This document shows positions 47,877 through 60,137 of a stretch of 64,000 bases of DNA, one piece after another. Position numbers and translations under genes: made by a program. The DNA is from Marinobacter vulgaris (GTDB lineage: Bacteria > Pseudomonadota > Gammaproteobacteria > Pseudomonadales > Oleiphilaceae). Location of the stretch: positions 372,001-436,000 of the forward strand of contig NZ_QFWX01000001.1 in the NCBI RefSeq assembly GCF_003344045.1, written 5' to 3'. The notes under the pieces were generated by a model. It had not been told where the DNA came from, searched no databases, and worked only from the letters and a program-made list of their open reading frames with translations. Positions within the stretch are counted from its first letter, which is position 1, and each line of letters starts with the position of its first letter.

Positions 47877-48338
47877 TTGTCAGCCAAGTTGAAGCAGCTG
47901 GAAGAAATCCTCAGGCCGATTGTAGAAGGGCTGGGTTACGAGTTTTGGGGCATTGAATATCGCTCCCAGGGACACCATTCCCTGTTAAGGATTTTTATTG
48001 ACGATGCCGAGAATGGCGTCGGCATCGAAGACTGTGAAAAAGTCAGCCGCCAGGCGAGCGGCGTGATGGATGTGGAAGACCCCATCCAGACAGAATATAC
48101 CCTGGAGGTCTCGTCTCCGGGCATGGATCGGCCGTTGTTCCGCCTGGAGCAGTACGAGGCATTTGCCGGCCACCAGGTCCAGCTCAAATTACGGATGGCA
48201 TTTGAAGGGCGTCGCAAGTTCCAGGGCCTGATTAAGGGTGTTGAGGGCGAGGACGTTGTGGTGGTCGTGGATGATCACGAGTACCTGCTGCCATTCGATA
48301 GCATCGAGAAAGCCAACATCGTTCCGGTATTTGAATAA
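47877..48338 (+). CDS. rimP: Ribosome maturation factor RimP
   Basis: RimP assists assembly of the 30S subunit. The 153-residue product has the N-terminal domain ([21 protein letters not shown], partly) with the [14 protein letters not shown] segment, then the SPGMDRPLF motif and a C-terminal Sm-like barrel. The TTG start has GGAGA ten bases upstream. It is the first gene of the rimP-nusA-infB-rbfA-truB cluster. Confidence 0.95.
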   Translation: MSAKLKQLEEILRPIVEGLGYEFWGIEYRSQGHHSLLRIFIDDAENGVGIEDCEKVSRQASGVMDVEDPIQTEYTLEVSSPGMDRPLFRLEQYEAFAGHQVQLKLRMAFEGRRKFQGLIKGVEGEDVVVVVDDHEYLLPFDSIEKANIVPVFE

Positions 48339-48379
48339 GTCAGTGGACGCAAAGTTTATTTTAAGGGCAGGGCAATCCA

Positions 48380-49873
48380 ATGAGTAAAGAGATCTTGCTG
48401 GTGGTTGAATCCGTCTCGAACGAGAAAGGTGTCGAGAAGGATGTGATCTTTGAAGCAATCGAGCTGGCACTCGCCACCGCTGCCAAAAAACGTTATGACG
48501 ACGAGGAAGCCGACATCCGCGTTTCCATTGATCGCCGCACCGGGGAATATGAAACCTTCCGCCGCTGGCTGATCGTTGATAACGATGCCGTTCCTGCACT
48601 TGGCACCGAGCTGACCATGCAGGAAGCCGCGGAAATTGACGAGAATCTCCGGCCGGGCGACATCCATGAGGAGAAAGTGGAATCGGTTGCCTTCGGTCGT
48701 ATCGGTGCCCAGGCGGCCAAGCAGATCATCTTCCAGAAAGTACGGGAAGCCGAGCGCAGCAAGATTGTCGACAGCTATCGTGATCGCGTGGGCGAACTGG
48801 TTTCCGGTACCGTAAAGAAAGTGACACGGGACAACGTCATCGTGGATCTTGGTGCCAACGCCGAAGCCCTGCTACCCCGTGAACACCTGATCCCCCGCGA
48901 GACCTTCCGCATGGGTGACCGGGTCCGTTCCCTGCTGCAGGAAATCCGGACCGATCATCGCGGTCCGCAACTGATTCTGAGCCGTACCGATCCGCAGATG
49001 CTGATTGAGCTGTTCCGCATTGAGGTTCCGGAAATTGCCGAGGAGCTGATCGAAATTCGCGGCGCAGCCAGGGATCCGGGTTCCCGCGCCAAGATCGCGG
49101 TAAAGACCAATGACCGCCGGATTGATCCGGTGGGCGCCTGTGTCGGCATGCGGGGTTCGCGGGTACAGGCGGTTTCCAATGAGCTGGGTGGCGAGCGTGT
49201 TGATATTGTGCTCTGGGACGATAACCCGGCACAGCTGGTCATCAACGCCATGGCGCCGGCAGAAGTGGCTTCCATCGTGATGGACGAAGATCGCCATACC
49301 ATGGAGGTGGCTGTTGCCGAAGACAACCTGGCCCAGGCTATCGGCCGTAACGGACAGAACGTGCGACTGGCGACGGAGCTGACCGGCTGGACACTGAACG
49401 TAATGACCGAGGAGGAAGCCGGTCAGCGTCAGGAGCAGGAATACAACACCTTGCTGGAGCATTTCACCGCCAATCTGGATGTGGACGAGGAGTTCGCCGG
49501 CGTGCTCATCGAGGAGGGATTTACTTCCATTGAGGAAGTGGCGTACATCCCCATGGAGGAGATGCTCGCTATTGAAGGATTTGACGAAGACACCGTCACC
49601 GAATTGCGCCGCCGTGCCAAGGACGCCCTGTTGAATCAGGCTCTGGCCAGCGAAGAGGCACTTGAAGGCGCGGAACCATCAGAAGATCTTCTGGCAATGG
49701 ACGGCATGGACCGGGGTCTGGCATTCAAGCTGGCCGGTATGGGTATCCGTACCATGGAAGATCTTGCAGAGCAGTCGGTTGATGATTTGATCGACATCGA
49801 AGGAATGGAAGAAGAGCGTGCCGGCCAGTTGATTATGGCTGCACGCGCCCCCTGGTTTGAAGACCAGGCTTAA
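48380..49873 (+). CDS. nusA: Transcription termination/antitermination protein NusA
   Basis: NusA binds RNA polymerase and controls pausing, termination and antitermination. The 497-residue product has an N-terminal polymerase-binding domain (about 1-130), an S1 domain ([19 protein letters not shown]), two KH domains ([26 protein letters not shown]) and two C-terminal acidic repeats with helix-hairpin-helix character, as in E. coli and related bacteria. It follows rimP by 41 bases. Confidence 0.97.
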   Translation: MSKEILLVVESVSNEKGVEKDVIFEAIELALATAAKKRYDDEEADIRVSIDRRTGEYETFRRWLIVDNDAVPALGTELTMQEAAEIDENLRPGDIHEEKVESVAFGRIGAQAAKQIIFQKVREAERSKIVDSYRDRVGELVSGTVKKVTRDNVIVDLGANAEALLPREHLIPRETFRMGDRVRSLLQEIRTDHRGPQLILSRTDPQMLIELFRIEVPEIAEELIEIRGAARDPGSRAKIAVKTNDRRIDPVGACVGMRGSRVQAVSNELGGERVDIVLWDDNPAQLVINAMAPAEVASIVMDEDRHTMEVAVAEDNLAQAIGRNGQNVRLATELTGWTLNVMTEEEAGQRQEQEYNTLLEHFTANLDVDEEFAGVLIEEGFTSIEEVAYIPMEEMLAIEGFDEDTVTELRRRAKDALLNQALASEEALEGAEPSEDLLAMDGMDRGLAFKLAGMGIRTMEDLAEQSVDDLIDIEGMEEERAGQLIMAARAPWFEDQA

Positions 49874-49890
49874 TCGGGAGGAGGACCAGT

Positions 49891-52451
<2,561 letters not shown>

Positions 52452-52452
<1 letters not shown>

Positions 52453-52889
52453 TGCCAAGAGAGTTCAGCCGGATTGATCGCATTGGCGATCAGATGCAGC
52501 GCGAGCTGGCCCAGCTCATCCAGCGGGAGGTCAAAGACCCGCGGGTGGGCATGGTCACGGTAAATGCCGTCAAGGTCAGCCGTGACCTTGGTTACGCGGA
52601 TATCTACGTATCCCTGCTTACGACCGAAGAGTTGACCGAGGACTCCCCCGAGGTCAAGGAATCCCTGGCGGTGCTCAACAAGGCTTCCGGGTTCCTGCGT
52701 GGGCAGATCGGCCGTGCCATGAAATTGCGGGTTACGCCCCAGCTGCGCTTCCACTTCGATTCGCTGCTCGGCCACAGCCGCCACATGGACAACCTGATTC
52801 GCGAGGCGGTCGGCGACAAGCCGGCCGTCCATCGTGATGAAGAGGCAGACGGCGATGATTCCACCAGTGGTCCGGAGCGAGACGCTTGA
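52452..52889 (+). CDS. rbfA: 30S ribosome-binding factor RbfA
   Basis: RbfA is a cold-shock factor that binds the 30S subunit for 16S rRNA 5'-end maturation. The 145-residue product shows the KH-like core: [24 protein letters not shown] at the start (in parts), the [13 protein letters not shown] strand, and a [13 protein letters not shown] segment. The acidic C-terminal tail is variable. It overlaps infB by one base and truB by four. Confidence 0.96.
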
Positions 52890-53806
52890 GTCGACGCCGC
52901 AAAGGCCGTGATGTAAACGGCATCCTGGTTATCGATAAGCCAATGGATATCACGTCCAACGGCATCCTGCAGCAGGTGAAAGCGCTCTTCGGAGCGGCCA
53001 AAGCCGGCCATACCGGTGCCCTGGATCCTCTGGCCACCGGTGTTCTGCCATTGTGCTTTGGTGAGGCCACCAAGTTCTCCCAGATGATGCTGGACAGCGA
53101 CAAGGCTTACGTCGCCACGGCGCGCCTGGGTGTCCGCACCGAAACCGGCGACAGCGAGGGCGCGGTGGTTGCCGAAAAGCCGGTTCCTCCGGGACTGAAT
53201 GCTGAAGCCCTGGAGCTGGTTCTTGACCGGTTCCGTGGCGCTATCCAGCAGGTTCCTTCCATGTACTCCGCGCTCAAGCACAAGGGTCGTCCCCTTTACG
53301 AGTACGCGCGGGAAGGCATCGAAGTGGATCGCCCGTCCCGACCGGTCACGATCTACGAGCTGACACTGCTGGAGTTGCGGGAGACCGAGATGGATATCGC
53401 GGTCAGTTGCACCAAGGGCACCTATATCCGTTCGCTGGTGGAAGACATCGGTGAGGCCCTGGGCTGTGGCGCACATGTCACGGCCCTGCGCCGTACCATG
53501 GCGTCAGGCTTCACCCTGGCGGATGCCTGCGAGGTCACCACCCTGGAGTCCATGCGTGAACAGGGTGAGAGCCTGGATGGCCTGCTGGTGGCCCCGGATG
53601 CCGCTCTGTCCATGTTCCCCGAGCAGGAACTGGAAGGCAGTGCGCTGGTATCGATATTGAACGGACAACCGGTTAGAATATCGGGTCAGCCGGTTGAAGG
53701 GTACGTTCGCCTTTATGGCAGCGGGCGCTTTGTCGGGCTGGCGGAAGGATTCCCGGACGGGGAGGTCACCAAACTGGTGCCTCGGCGTCTGGTAAAGAGT
53801 GGCTGA
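52886..53806 (+). CDS. truB: tRNA pseudouridine(55) synthase TruB
   Basis: TruB makes pseudouridine 55 in the T loop of tRNAs. The 306-residue product has the catalytic motif [14 protein letters not shown] with D47, the [10 protein letters not shown] start, and a C-terminal PUA domain. The TTG start overlaps the rbfA stop (TTGA). The gene order rbfA-truB-rpsO-pnp is standard. Confidence 0.96.
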   Translation: MSRRRKGRDVNGILVIDKPMDITSNGILQQVKALFGAAKAGHTGALDPLATGVLPLCFGEATKFSQMMLDSDKAYVATARLGVRTETGDSEGAVVAEKPVPPGLNAEALELVLDRFRGAIQQVPSMYSALKHKGRPLYEYAREGIEVDRPSRPVTIYELTLLELRETEMDIAVSCTKGTYIRSLVEDIGEALGCGAHVTALRRTMASGFTLADACEVTTLESMREQGESLDGLLVAPDAALSMFPEQELEGSALVSILNGQPVRISGQPVEGYVRLYGSGRFVGLAEGFPDGEVTKLVPRRLVKSG

Positions 53807-53827
53807 CAACCGTTGTCCGACGGTTGT
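53806..53827 (+). other. Hairpin after truB, no T tail
   Basis: ACAACCGT (53806-53813) and ACGGTTGT (53820-53827) form a perfect 8-bp stem around a 6-base loop, starting at the truB stop. There is no T tract, so it is more likely an RNA-stability or processing structure than a terminator. Confidence 0.4.
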
Positions 53828-53899
53828 AGCTGATTAGCCGGGCTGTAGAGATGCGTGGTTCGGCCGAATTCGATAGCATCGCAACAATAGAGGTGAGTT

Positions 53900-54169
53900 A
53901 TGGCACTTTCTGCCGACGAGAAAGCACAGATTGTTAAGGATTATCAGCAGGGTGATGGCGATACCGGTTCTCCTGAAGTGCAGGTTGCACTGTTGAGCCA
54001 CAACATCAACAAGCTGCAGGATCACTTCAAGACCAACAAGCAGGATCACCATTCCCGCCGCGGTCTGATCCGGATGGTTAACCAGCGCCGCAAGCTGCTG
54101 GACTACCTGAAGCGCAAGAACGCAGACCGCTACCTGGAGCTGATCCAGCGTTTGAACCTGCGTCGCTAG
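53900..54169 (+). CDS. rpsO: 30S ribosomal protein S15
   Basis: S15 binds the central domain of 16S rRNA early in assembly. The 89-residue product shows [20 protein letters not shown] (in parts), the [23 protein letters not shown] core and the C-terminal [13 protein letters not shown]. It is full length. In E. coli S15 represses its own translation; I did not identify a matching pseudoknot with certainty. Confidence 0.98.
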   Translation: MALSADEKAQIVKDYQQGDGDTGSPEVQVALLSHNINKLQDHFKTNKQDHHSRRGLIRMVNQRRKLLDYLKRKNADRYLELIQRLNLRR

Positions 54170-54184
54170 TCCGGTTGTACCTTA

Positions 54185-54222
54185 ACAACCGGCGGGGTAT
54201 CTGCCCTGCCGGTTGTGCTTTT
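54185..54222 (+). terminator. Hairpin between rpsO and pnp (attenuator-like)
   Basis: ACAACCGGC (54185-54193) pairs with GCCGGTTGT (54208-54216), extended by GGGG/CCCT, followed by GCTTTT. The weak T run fits a leaky terminator, so part of the transcripts would continue into pnp, as known for rpsO-pnp in E. coli. Confidence 0.7.
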
Positions 54223-54290
54223 CCCCTGCATCGTGTCTGTCAGTGAATCCTGAAGAAACTCCCTGTCGTATTGGAAAGTTGAAATTGATA

Positions 54291-54362
54291 GCAGGTTGTT
54301 GAAAACCCCGGTCTGCGGTCTCCCGGAGACGCTGCCCCCGCCCGGGATTTTGCAACAGCCTG
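54291..54362. repeat. 72-base inverted repeat in the pnp leader
   Basis: The left arm (54291-54311) and right arm (54342-54362) are imperfect complements: CAGG-T-TGTTG-AAAA-C-CCCGG against CCGGG-ATTTTG-CAACA-G-CCTG. The 30-base middle holds its own hairpin, GTCTC-CCG-GAGAC. The whole lies 120 bases before the pnp start. It may be the RNase III/PNPase autoregulatory stem-loop, or a small mobile or REP-like repeat; CTGTTGAAAA-like ends occur in several insertion sequences. Only one copy is in the window. Confidence 0.6.
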
Positions 54363-54481
54363 TTAGCTTTCAGACGGGTTACTCTTCGGTTCATCACTTC
54401 AGGCCTTGCTGCAGTTATAACGGACAGACCGCATGGGCGGGTTGTCTGAGTCAATTTGAAATGATGAATTCAGGAGTTACA

Positions 54482-56605
54482 GTGGATCTCAAACCCGTAA
54501 AGAAAACGTTTGAACTCGGCGGCAAGACCGTCACGATTGAAACCGGCCGTATTGCCCGTCAGGCCACCGGTTCTGTGCTGGTTACCGTTGACGACATCTC
54601 GGTGCTGGGTACCGTGGTTGCCGCCAAAGACGCCAAGCCGGGTCAGCCGTTTTTCCCGCTGACCGTCAACTATTTCGAGAAGACCTACGCCGTGGGCAAA
54701 ATCCCGGGTGGCTTCTTCAAGCGTGAAGGCCGTCCGTCCGAGAAAGAAACCCTGACATCACGCCTGATCGACCGCCCGATTCGTCCTCTGTTCCCCAAGG
54801 GGTTCATGAACGAAACCCAGGTGATCACGACCGTAATGTCATCCAGCAAGAACCAGGATCCGGACATTGCTGCCATGCTGGCGGCTTCCGCCGCTTTGTC
54901 CATCTCGGGTATCCCGTTTGATGGTCCGATTGGCGCATCTCGCGTGGGATACACCAACGAGCGCGGCTATTTCCTGAACCCGACCTTCGAAGAGCTGGAA
55001 ACCTCACTGCTGGACATGGTTGTTGCCGGCACCGAAGATGCGGTGCTGATGGTTGAATCCGAAGCCAAGGGCCTGATTGAAGACCAGATGCTGGGTGCAG
55101 TGCTCTTTGGCCACCAGGAAATGCAGACTGCGATTACCGCCATCAAGGAACTTGCCGCAGAAGTTGGCAAGCCCCGTTGGGACTGGCAGCCAGAGCCGGA
55201 AAACACCGATCTGCTGAATGCCGTCAACGCCGAAGCCGCCGCAGCCATCGAGGAAGCCTACAGCATCCGCGACAAGATGGAGCGTTACGCTCGCCTGGGC
55301 GAGATCAAGAGCGCGCTGGTTGAGAAGCTGGCGGGTGAAGAGGAAGGCCAGCCTTCCGCGGATGATGTTAAAAAGTACTTCGGCAAGGTCGAGAAGACCA
55401 TTGTTCGCAAGCAGGTGATCGACGGCAAACCGCGCATTGACGGCCGTGACAACAAGACCGTTCGTCCGATCGAGGTGGAAGTCGGTATCCTGCCCAGCAC
55501 GCACGGTTCTGCCCTGTTCACCCGCGGTGAAACCCAGGCTATCGTGACGACTACCCTGGGTACTGCCCGGGACATGCAGATCATCGATGCCCTGGAAGGT
55601 GAGCGCAAGGATCCGTTCCTGTTCCATTACAACTTCCCTCCGTACTCCGTTGGCGAAGCCGGTCGTGTCGGTACTCCGGGTCGTCGTGAAGTCGGCCACG
55701 GCCGTCTGGCCAAGCGTGGTGTGGCTGCGGTCATGCCGTCCATGGAAGAGTTTCCGTACACGATCCGTGCGGTATCCGAGATCACCGAGTCCAACGGTTC
55801 CAGTTCCATGGCGTCCGTCTGTGGTTCCAGCCTGGCGCTGATGGATGCCGGTGTGCCGATCAAGGCGCCGGTTGCCGGTATTGCCATGGGTCTGGTCAAG
55901 GAAGGCGACAAGTTCGCAGTGCTGACCGACATCCTGGGTGACGAGGATCACCTCGGCGATATGGATTTCAAGGTTGCAGGCACCTCTGAAGGTATCACTG
56001 CTCTGCAGATGGATATCAAGATCCAGGGCATCACCGACGAGATCATGGAAGTTGCTCTCGACCAGGCCAACGCGGCGCGGATGCACATCCTCGCGGAAAT
56101 GGCGAAAGTGATCTCTGCTCCGCGCAAAGAGCTTTCAAGCCGCGCGCCGAGTATCACCACCATCAAGATCAACCCGGAGAAGATCCGCGACGTTATCGGC
56201 AAGGGCGGTTCCATGATTCGCTCGATCTGTGACGAGACCGGCGCCTCCATCGATCTTGATGACGACGGCAACGTGAAGATCTACGCCGACAACCAGGAAG
56301 CGGCCAATGCTGCGATGAAGCGTGTGATGGAAATAACCGCCGAAATCGAGGTAGGTGCCATCTACAATGGCCGTGTTGAGCGTATTGTGGACTTCGGTGC
56401 CTTCGTTAACATCCTGCCCGGCAAGGATGGTCTGGTACACATTTCCCAGATTTCCGATCGTCGCATCGAGAACGTCACCGACGAGCTCAGCGAAGGCCAG
56501 GAAGTTCTGGTGAAGGTACTGGACGTGGACAACCGCGGGCGCGTGAAGCTGTCCATGAAAGAAGTAAAGGAAGGCGAACAGCCCACGGACCTCTCCGCGC
56601 TGTAA
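54482..56605 (+). CDS. pnp: Polyribonucleotide nucleotidyltransferase (PNPase)
   Basis: PNPase degrades RNA from the 3' end with phosphate and is part of the degradosome. The 707-residue product has two RNase PH domains ([19 protein letters not shown]; the second with [13 protein letters not shown] and [11 protein letters not shown]), a helical linker, a KH domain ([15 protein letters not shown]) and an S1 domain ([19 protein letters not shown]). The GTG start has AGGAG five bases upstream; an in-frame ATG at 54461 would add seven residues. The region 54170-54481 before it holds no gene, only the hairpins described. Confidence 0.97.
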   Translation: MDLKPVKKTFELGGKTVTIETGRIARQATGSVLVTVDDISVLGTVVAAKDAKPGQPFFPLTVNYFEKTYAVGKIPGGFFKREGRPSEKETLTSRLIDRPIRPLFPKGFMNETQVITTVMSSSKNQDPDIAAMLAASAALSISGIPFDGPIGASRVGYTNERGYFLNPTFEELETSLLDMVVAGTEDAVLMVESEAKGLIEDQMLGAVLFGHQEMQTAITAIKELAAEVGKPRWDWQPEPENTDLLNAVNAEAAAAIEEAYSIRDKMERYARLGEIKSALVEKLAGEEEGQPSADDVKKYFGKVEKTIVRKQVIDGKPRIDGRDNKTVRPIEVEVGILPSTHGSALFTRGETQAIVTTTLGTARDMQIIDALEGERKDPFLFHYNFPPYSVGEAGRVGTPGRREVGHGRLAKRGVAAVMPSMEEFPYTIRAVSEITESNGSSSMASVCGSSLALMDAGVPIKAPVAGIAMGLVKEGDKFAVLTDILGDEDHLGDMDFKVAGTSEGITALQMDIKIQGITDEIMEVALDQANAARMHILAEMAKVISAPRKELSSRAPSITTIKINPEKIRDVIGKGGSMIRSICDETGASIDLDDDGNVKIYADNQEAANAAMKRVMEITAEIEVGAIYNGRVERIVDFGAFVNILPGKDGLVHISQISDRRIENVTDELSEGQEVLVKVLDVDNRGRVKLSMKEVKEGEQPTDLSAL

Positions 56606-56617
56606 GCTGAACCGGAC

Positions 56618-56656
56618 AAAAGAGCCCGCCACTCCCCGGAGTCTGGCGGGCTTTTT
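56618..56656. terminator. Terminator between pnp and a convergent hydrolase gene
   Basis: AGCCCGCCA (56623-56631) pairs with TGGCGGGCT (56644-56652), with A residues before and T residues after. It ends pnp and overlaps the stop codon of the minus-strand hydrolase, which it can also end. Confidence 0.88.
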
Positions 56657-57524
56657 ATTGCCCCTCCATAAAATCCAGAACCGTCTCCCTGTACGCCGGA
56701 ATGACAAACGTGGCCCCATGGCCCGTGTCCGTCTGCAGAAATTCCTTGGGCTCCTCTGCGGCCTCAAACAACCGTTGCCCATGATGAAAGGGAATAATGC
56801 CGTCCCGCACACTGTGAATCACCATCACCGGCACCGGGCTGATATCTCCGATGCGCTCATGGGCTTCGTATTCATCCGTAATGGTCCAGCTCAGTGGAAT
56901 CTGCAGGGGCCAGGTAAGCCAGAATTCGCCCAGTTTTTCCCGCGCTATGGTGCGGAAACCGGAGAAGGTGCCGTCGAGGATGACACCGTCCAGTGGTGGT
57001 TGTTCGTCCCGTTTTACCCATTCGCTGGCCAACGCAGTGCCAAGTGCGCCACCCAGGCTCTGGCCCAGCAGGAACAGGGGCCGCTTCTGTACGTCCGGGT
57101 GCTCAATCAGCCAGCGAAAGCCGGCCTCTGAGTCGTGCAGGGTGCCCTCTATGTCGGGCGCGCCGGTTGATCGGCCATAGCCCCGGTAATCAATAAGGAA
57201 CACGTTGTAGTGCTCACCGGGCAGCCAGGCGACGTTCATGATGTGGCTGCTTATGTTCTGGGCATTGCCGTGGAGGAAATAGACCGTGCCTTTGGCTTCC
57301 GCTTCTGCGGGCAGCCACCATCCGTGGAGTGTTTCACCGTCCGGGGTGTCAAGGAACACGTTTTCATAGTTCAGGTTCAGGCGGTCGGGAGTAATGTAGG
57401 TGACGTCATCGGGATAGAAGAACACGCTGCTGCAGCCGGTCTGCATGAGCACGGCGAGTGCGGCAGTTATGCCGGCCAGTGTCTTCAGAGCTATCAAAAG
57501 TACGCGTGGAGTCCTAATTGCCAT
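56655..57524 (-). CDS. Alpha/beta hydrolase, probable membrane-anchored lipoprotein
   Basis: The 289-residue product has an N-terminal hydrophobic segment ending in MQTGC (C31), a possible lipoprotein site though the -3 residue is unusual. The hydrolase part shows the HGNAQN oxyanion region, GYGRS, nucleophile elbow GQSLGG with S156, the acid in SVRDGIIP and the histidine in TGHGATF. It resembles bacterial serine esterases/acyl hydrolases of the BEM46/FSH1-like type. The start overlaps by 31 bases the end of an envelope-protein gene, which suggests the two work together. Substrate unknown. Confidence 0.82.
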   Translation of the reverse strand: MAIRTPRVLLIALKTLAGITAALAVLMQTGCSSVFFYPDDVTYITPDRLNLNYENVFLDTPDGETLHGWWLPAEAEAKGTVYFLHGNAQNISSHIMNVAWLPGEHYNVFLIDYRGYGRSTGAPDIEGTLHDSEAGFRWLIEHPDVQKRPLFLLGQSLGGALGTALASEWVKRDEQPPLDGVILDGTFSGFRTIAREKLGEFWLTWPLQIPLSWTITDEYEAHERIGDISPVPVMVIHSVRDGIIPFHHGQRLFEAAEEPKEFLQTDTGHGATFVIPAYRETVLDFMEGQ

Positions 57525-59359
57525 GTGCTGCGGTACCTGTCGTAGTGGTCTTCGCGGCTGAATTTTCCGAACAGGCTGAATTCACGTCCGAAGTGCCAGT
57601 TGCCTTCAAGGTAGGCCTGGTCCTGGCGGTGCTGGCTGCTGACGATCCAGGCCCTGGTTTTTACGCCACCGAGGAGGCTGAACTGATTGTTCTGATGAAG
57701 TATGCCGAGGTCGGCTCCCGGTGCAGCGTCGTAGCCGCGGCGCAGGTCGTCGTCGATTTCAAGGTCGGCGGTGGCAATGGCGAAGGCCTGGGTGCCGCCG
57801 GCCAGTTGCCAGCTGCCGCCAGCGCCGCCTTCCAGATAAGGGGTGAACACCCGGTTGGTTTCAGTATCAGTGCGGCGGCCGCCGAAACCAACCTGCCAGG
57901 AGAGTGGCGAAAAGAACTGGTTGCGGGGCGACAGCGAGCGGATCTCAACGCCGGTCAGTTGCTCGATCTGCACTTCATCATTGTCAGTGTATAAACGTGC
58001 ATCCAGACGCAGGAACTGGAGTTGGGCGCCGCTGCGGTAACCTGCGGGTGGGTCCAGTACATCGTGGTAGGCCGGGCGCAATGTCAGTTGAGTGAAGTTG
58101 CGGTCGCCGATTCGCCCACCACTTAGACTGGCACGGAAGGTCGCGTGGCCCTGGTCGTCCCGGATAGCCGGTTGCGGAGGCCCGTCCTGTGCGGCCACGC
58201 CGCGAATCTGGCTGCGCTCACGCAGCAGGTCGTGGGAGAGGGGCGCTGCATGGTCTCTTGGCCAGCCGTCGGCTTCGCTCTGATAACGGACATAGTCGTA
58301 GGTGGTGTCCAGCACCCGCGCCCGTTCTTTCTGGTTTAACGCTTTTACCTCCGGCGCGTCCGCATCCACGTAGCCGTTGGCGATAGCGGCTGCCAGGGTC
58401 TGGTGATCGCCGGGCAGGGAGTCAATGCTGTGGCTGACGCTGGTTGCCGCAGAGGGGCGGTAATAGACGTCCTCCACCAGGCCCCGGTCCACCACCCAGC
58501 GGACCGTATCCGAAGGAATGGCGTGAGTGCTGACTTCCTCCAGCAGGTTGGTGCCGGGACGTGCCACGTCGATCAGGGCCAACAGCCGATAGGCACAGTT
58601 CTCGTCGAAGAAGTAGTAATCGAAGTTGCGGTCACGAATCTCCCAGGTATGGGCCAGCATCATGTCAACTTCCGCCTGCGTCAGGTTGAGCTGGTATTCC
58701 CAAAGGTCCCGATGCTCGATATCGGAATAGAGGCGGATTTTTTCATAATACGGCTGGATGGAGGTGATACCCGGGTAGCCACCAAAGATGCCTTTGTAGG
58801 CGAACAGAATCTCGCTGTCGTGGGCTGCCGCGTCCGCCGCATAGGAAATGGTGTTGGCAAGGATCAGGTTGGTTTCCTCGTCTTCCCGGGGTGGATCAAG
58901 GCGCAGAAAGGTATGGCCGAACATGGATGACGGGCTGTTGAGATACGAAGCGGCAAACACCAGGGTCACGGTTTCGGTATTCAGCTCCTCGGCCCATTCG
59001 TCATAGGCGGGGCAGTCTGCCGGTTGCTGTGGCAGGTCCAGCTGCTGTCTGAGCCATCGATCCCTGGCGGGGAAGCGGCAGCGGGCGTTGTCATCTCCGC
59101 TTCCGGGTTGGGTGATCGCCCGTAACGTGGCGTCAAGCTCCGCCTCCGGCGAGGTTTTGCCCCGGTCACTGAGGAAAAATCGGTCATCGTCCGCCTGGCT
59201 GGTATGGCCATCACCGAAGCGGTCGGGCTGGTAATGCCCGAGGGTCAGCCATGCAGGGTGTTGATGAAGGTCTCCGGTGTCCGGGAGTGGCTTGGCGTAT
59301 GCGTGAAAACCTGTTGCCAGCCAGAGCAGGGCCAGCGCGAACTGAAGCGAAGTGCGCAT
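57494..59359 (-). CDS. Envelope protein with Lnb/DUF4105-type domain and C-terminal barrel
   Basis: The 621-residue product has a signal peptide (cleavage near AYA, residue 22). Residues 125-290 look like the Lnb N-terminal periplasmic (DUF4105) domain, with SYLNSPSSMFGHTFLRL and NFDYYFFDENCAYRLL, the latter a cysteine that may be catalytic. From about 390 the sequence alternates polar and hydrophobic residues in short strands and ends in aromatic F (WQLGLHAYF), as outer-membrane barrels do. I infer an outer-membrane barrel with a periplasmic cysteine-protease-like domain. It is read with the overlapping hydrolase gene; function is unknown to me. Confidence 0.78.
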   Translation of the reverse strand: MRTSLQFALALLWLATGFHAYAKPLPDTGDLHQHPAWLTLGHYQPDRFGDGHTSQADDDRFFLSDRGKTSPEAELDATLRAITQPGSGDDNARCRFPARDRWLRQQLDLPQQPADCPAYDEWAEELNTETVTLVFAASYLNSPSSMFGHTFLRLDPPREDEETNLILANTISYAADAAAHDSEILFAYKGIFGGYPGITSIQPYYEKIRLYSDIEHRDLWEYQLNLTQAEVDMMLAHTWEIRDRNFDYYFFDENCAYRLLALIDVARPGTNLLEEVSTHAIPSDTVRWVVDRGLVEDVYYRPSAATSVSHSIDSLPGDHQTLAAAIANGYVDADAPEVKALNQKERARVLDTTYDYVRYQSEADGWPRDHAAPLSHDLLRERSQIRGVAAQDGPPQPAIRDDQGHATFRASLSGGRIGDRNFTQLTLRPAYHDVLDPPAGYRSGAQLQFLRLDARLYTDNDEVQIEQLTGVEIRSLSPRNQFFSPLSWQVGFGGRRTDTETNRVFTPYLEGGAGGSWQLAGGTQAFAIATADLEIDDDLRRGYDAAPGADLGILHQNNQFSLLGGVKTRAWIVSSQHRQDQAYLEGNWHFGREFSLFGKFSREDHYDRYRSTWQLGLHAYF

Positions 59360-59454
59360 GGATGGTCAGTCAGTTCCGGATGTTAAGACGAGTGGAAATC
59401 CCGGTAGCAGTTGCGCCGTCCCTGGCGCGCTCTGTCCTTTTCCTGGTTGGACGA

Positions 59455-59919
59455 TCAGGCTGCTACGTACTTGCTCAGCGATTCATTCTGCTCCAGCAGG
59501 GCCACGATGGCATCCACCGCTTCACCGGATGTGGTGTCCGAAGACGGGAAGATGGTCGCAAAGTTGTCCTGCAGGACCTTACGGAATGAATCCCGGTCTG
59601 CCTCGTCGACACCCAGCAGCACGGCCACTGTCTCCAGGTTTTCACCTGAGCCGCGGGACATGTCACGGGCGACCTTGTCGATGTTGCTTTCCATGTACAT
59701 GGCCATGGATTGCACAGACTGGTTGGTCTGGCAACCGAGGGTACCGGTGGTCATACCAAAGGTCTGGTTACCAAAGGTGCCGTTGGTGGTGGCGGCAAGG
59801 ACGTGGGGCGCGATGCCGGACTGTCCTTTCCAGATCATGGCACCAACGCCGCAGCCGGGCTGGGCGAAAGCGAGGGTAGAAGCACCCATGAGCAGTGCAC
59901 CTGCGATCAGTTTTTTCAT
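59455..59919 (-). CDS. DUF3015 family secreted protein
   Basis: The 154-residue product begins with a clear signal peptide (MKKLIAGALLMGASTLAFA, cleavage near residue 19). The mature part has GCGVGAMIWKGQ at the start and a conserved later segment with two cysteines (C at about 23 and 63), followed by charged helices. The family, DUF3015, is common in marine gammaproteobacteria and its role is unknown. AAGGAGTGGATA precedes the ATG; an upstream extension in frame has no sign of conservation. It is separated by 95 bases from the large envelope gene downstream, so they may form one unit. Confidence 0.82.
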   Translation of the reverse strand: MKKLIAGALLMGASTLAFAQPGCGVGAMIWKGQSGIAPHVLAATTNGTFGNQTFGMTTGTLGCQTNQSVQSMAMYMESNIDKVARDMSRGSGENLETVAVLLGVDEADRDSFRKVLQDNFATIFPSSDTTSGEAVDAIVALLEQNESLSKYVAA

Positions 59920-60137
59920 TATCCACTCCTTGTTTGATTTAGCTGTCGTCGCAAACACGCCAAGTCCGCATGGGAGGGTACCTCCCGAAGCTGGCGCGCT
60001 AACGGCCCTGACTGATTTCCCGTGGAGACAGGTCGACCGTTGACCCTGATTATAGTTCATATCTCAGGAAGGCAAGTCAGAAACGTCCTGAGTGCTTGAT
60101 TTAACCAGCAAAGTCGATGGCTGATCAGGTCGTCGTG

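Noticed and set aside
54291-54362. Inverted repeat as a complete insertion sequence
   Set aside because: There is no transposase gene and the element is only 72 bases, so at most it is a small non-autonomous repeat.
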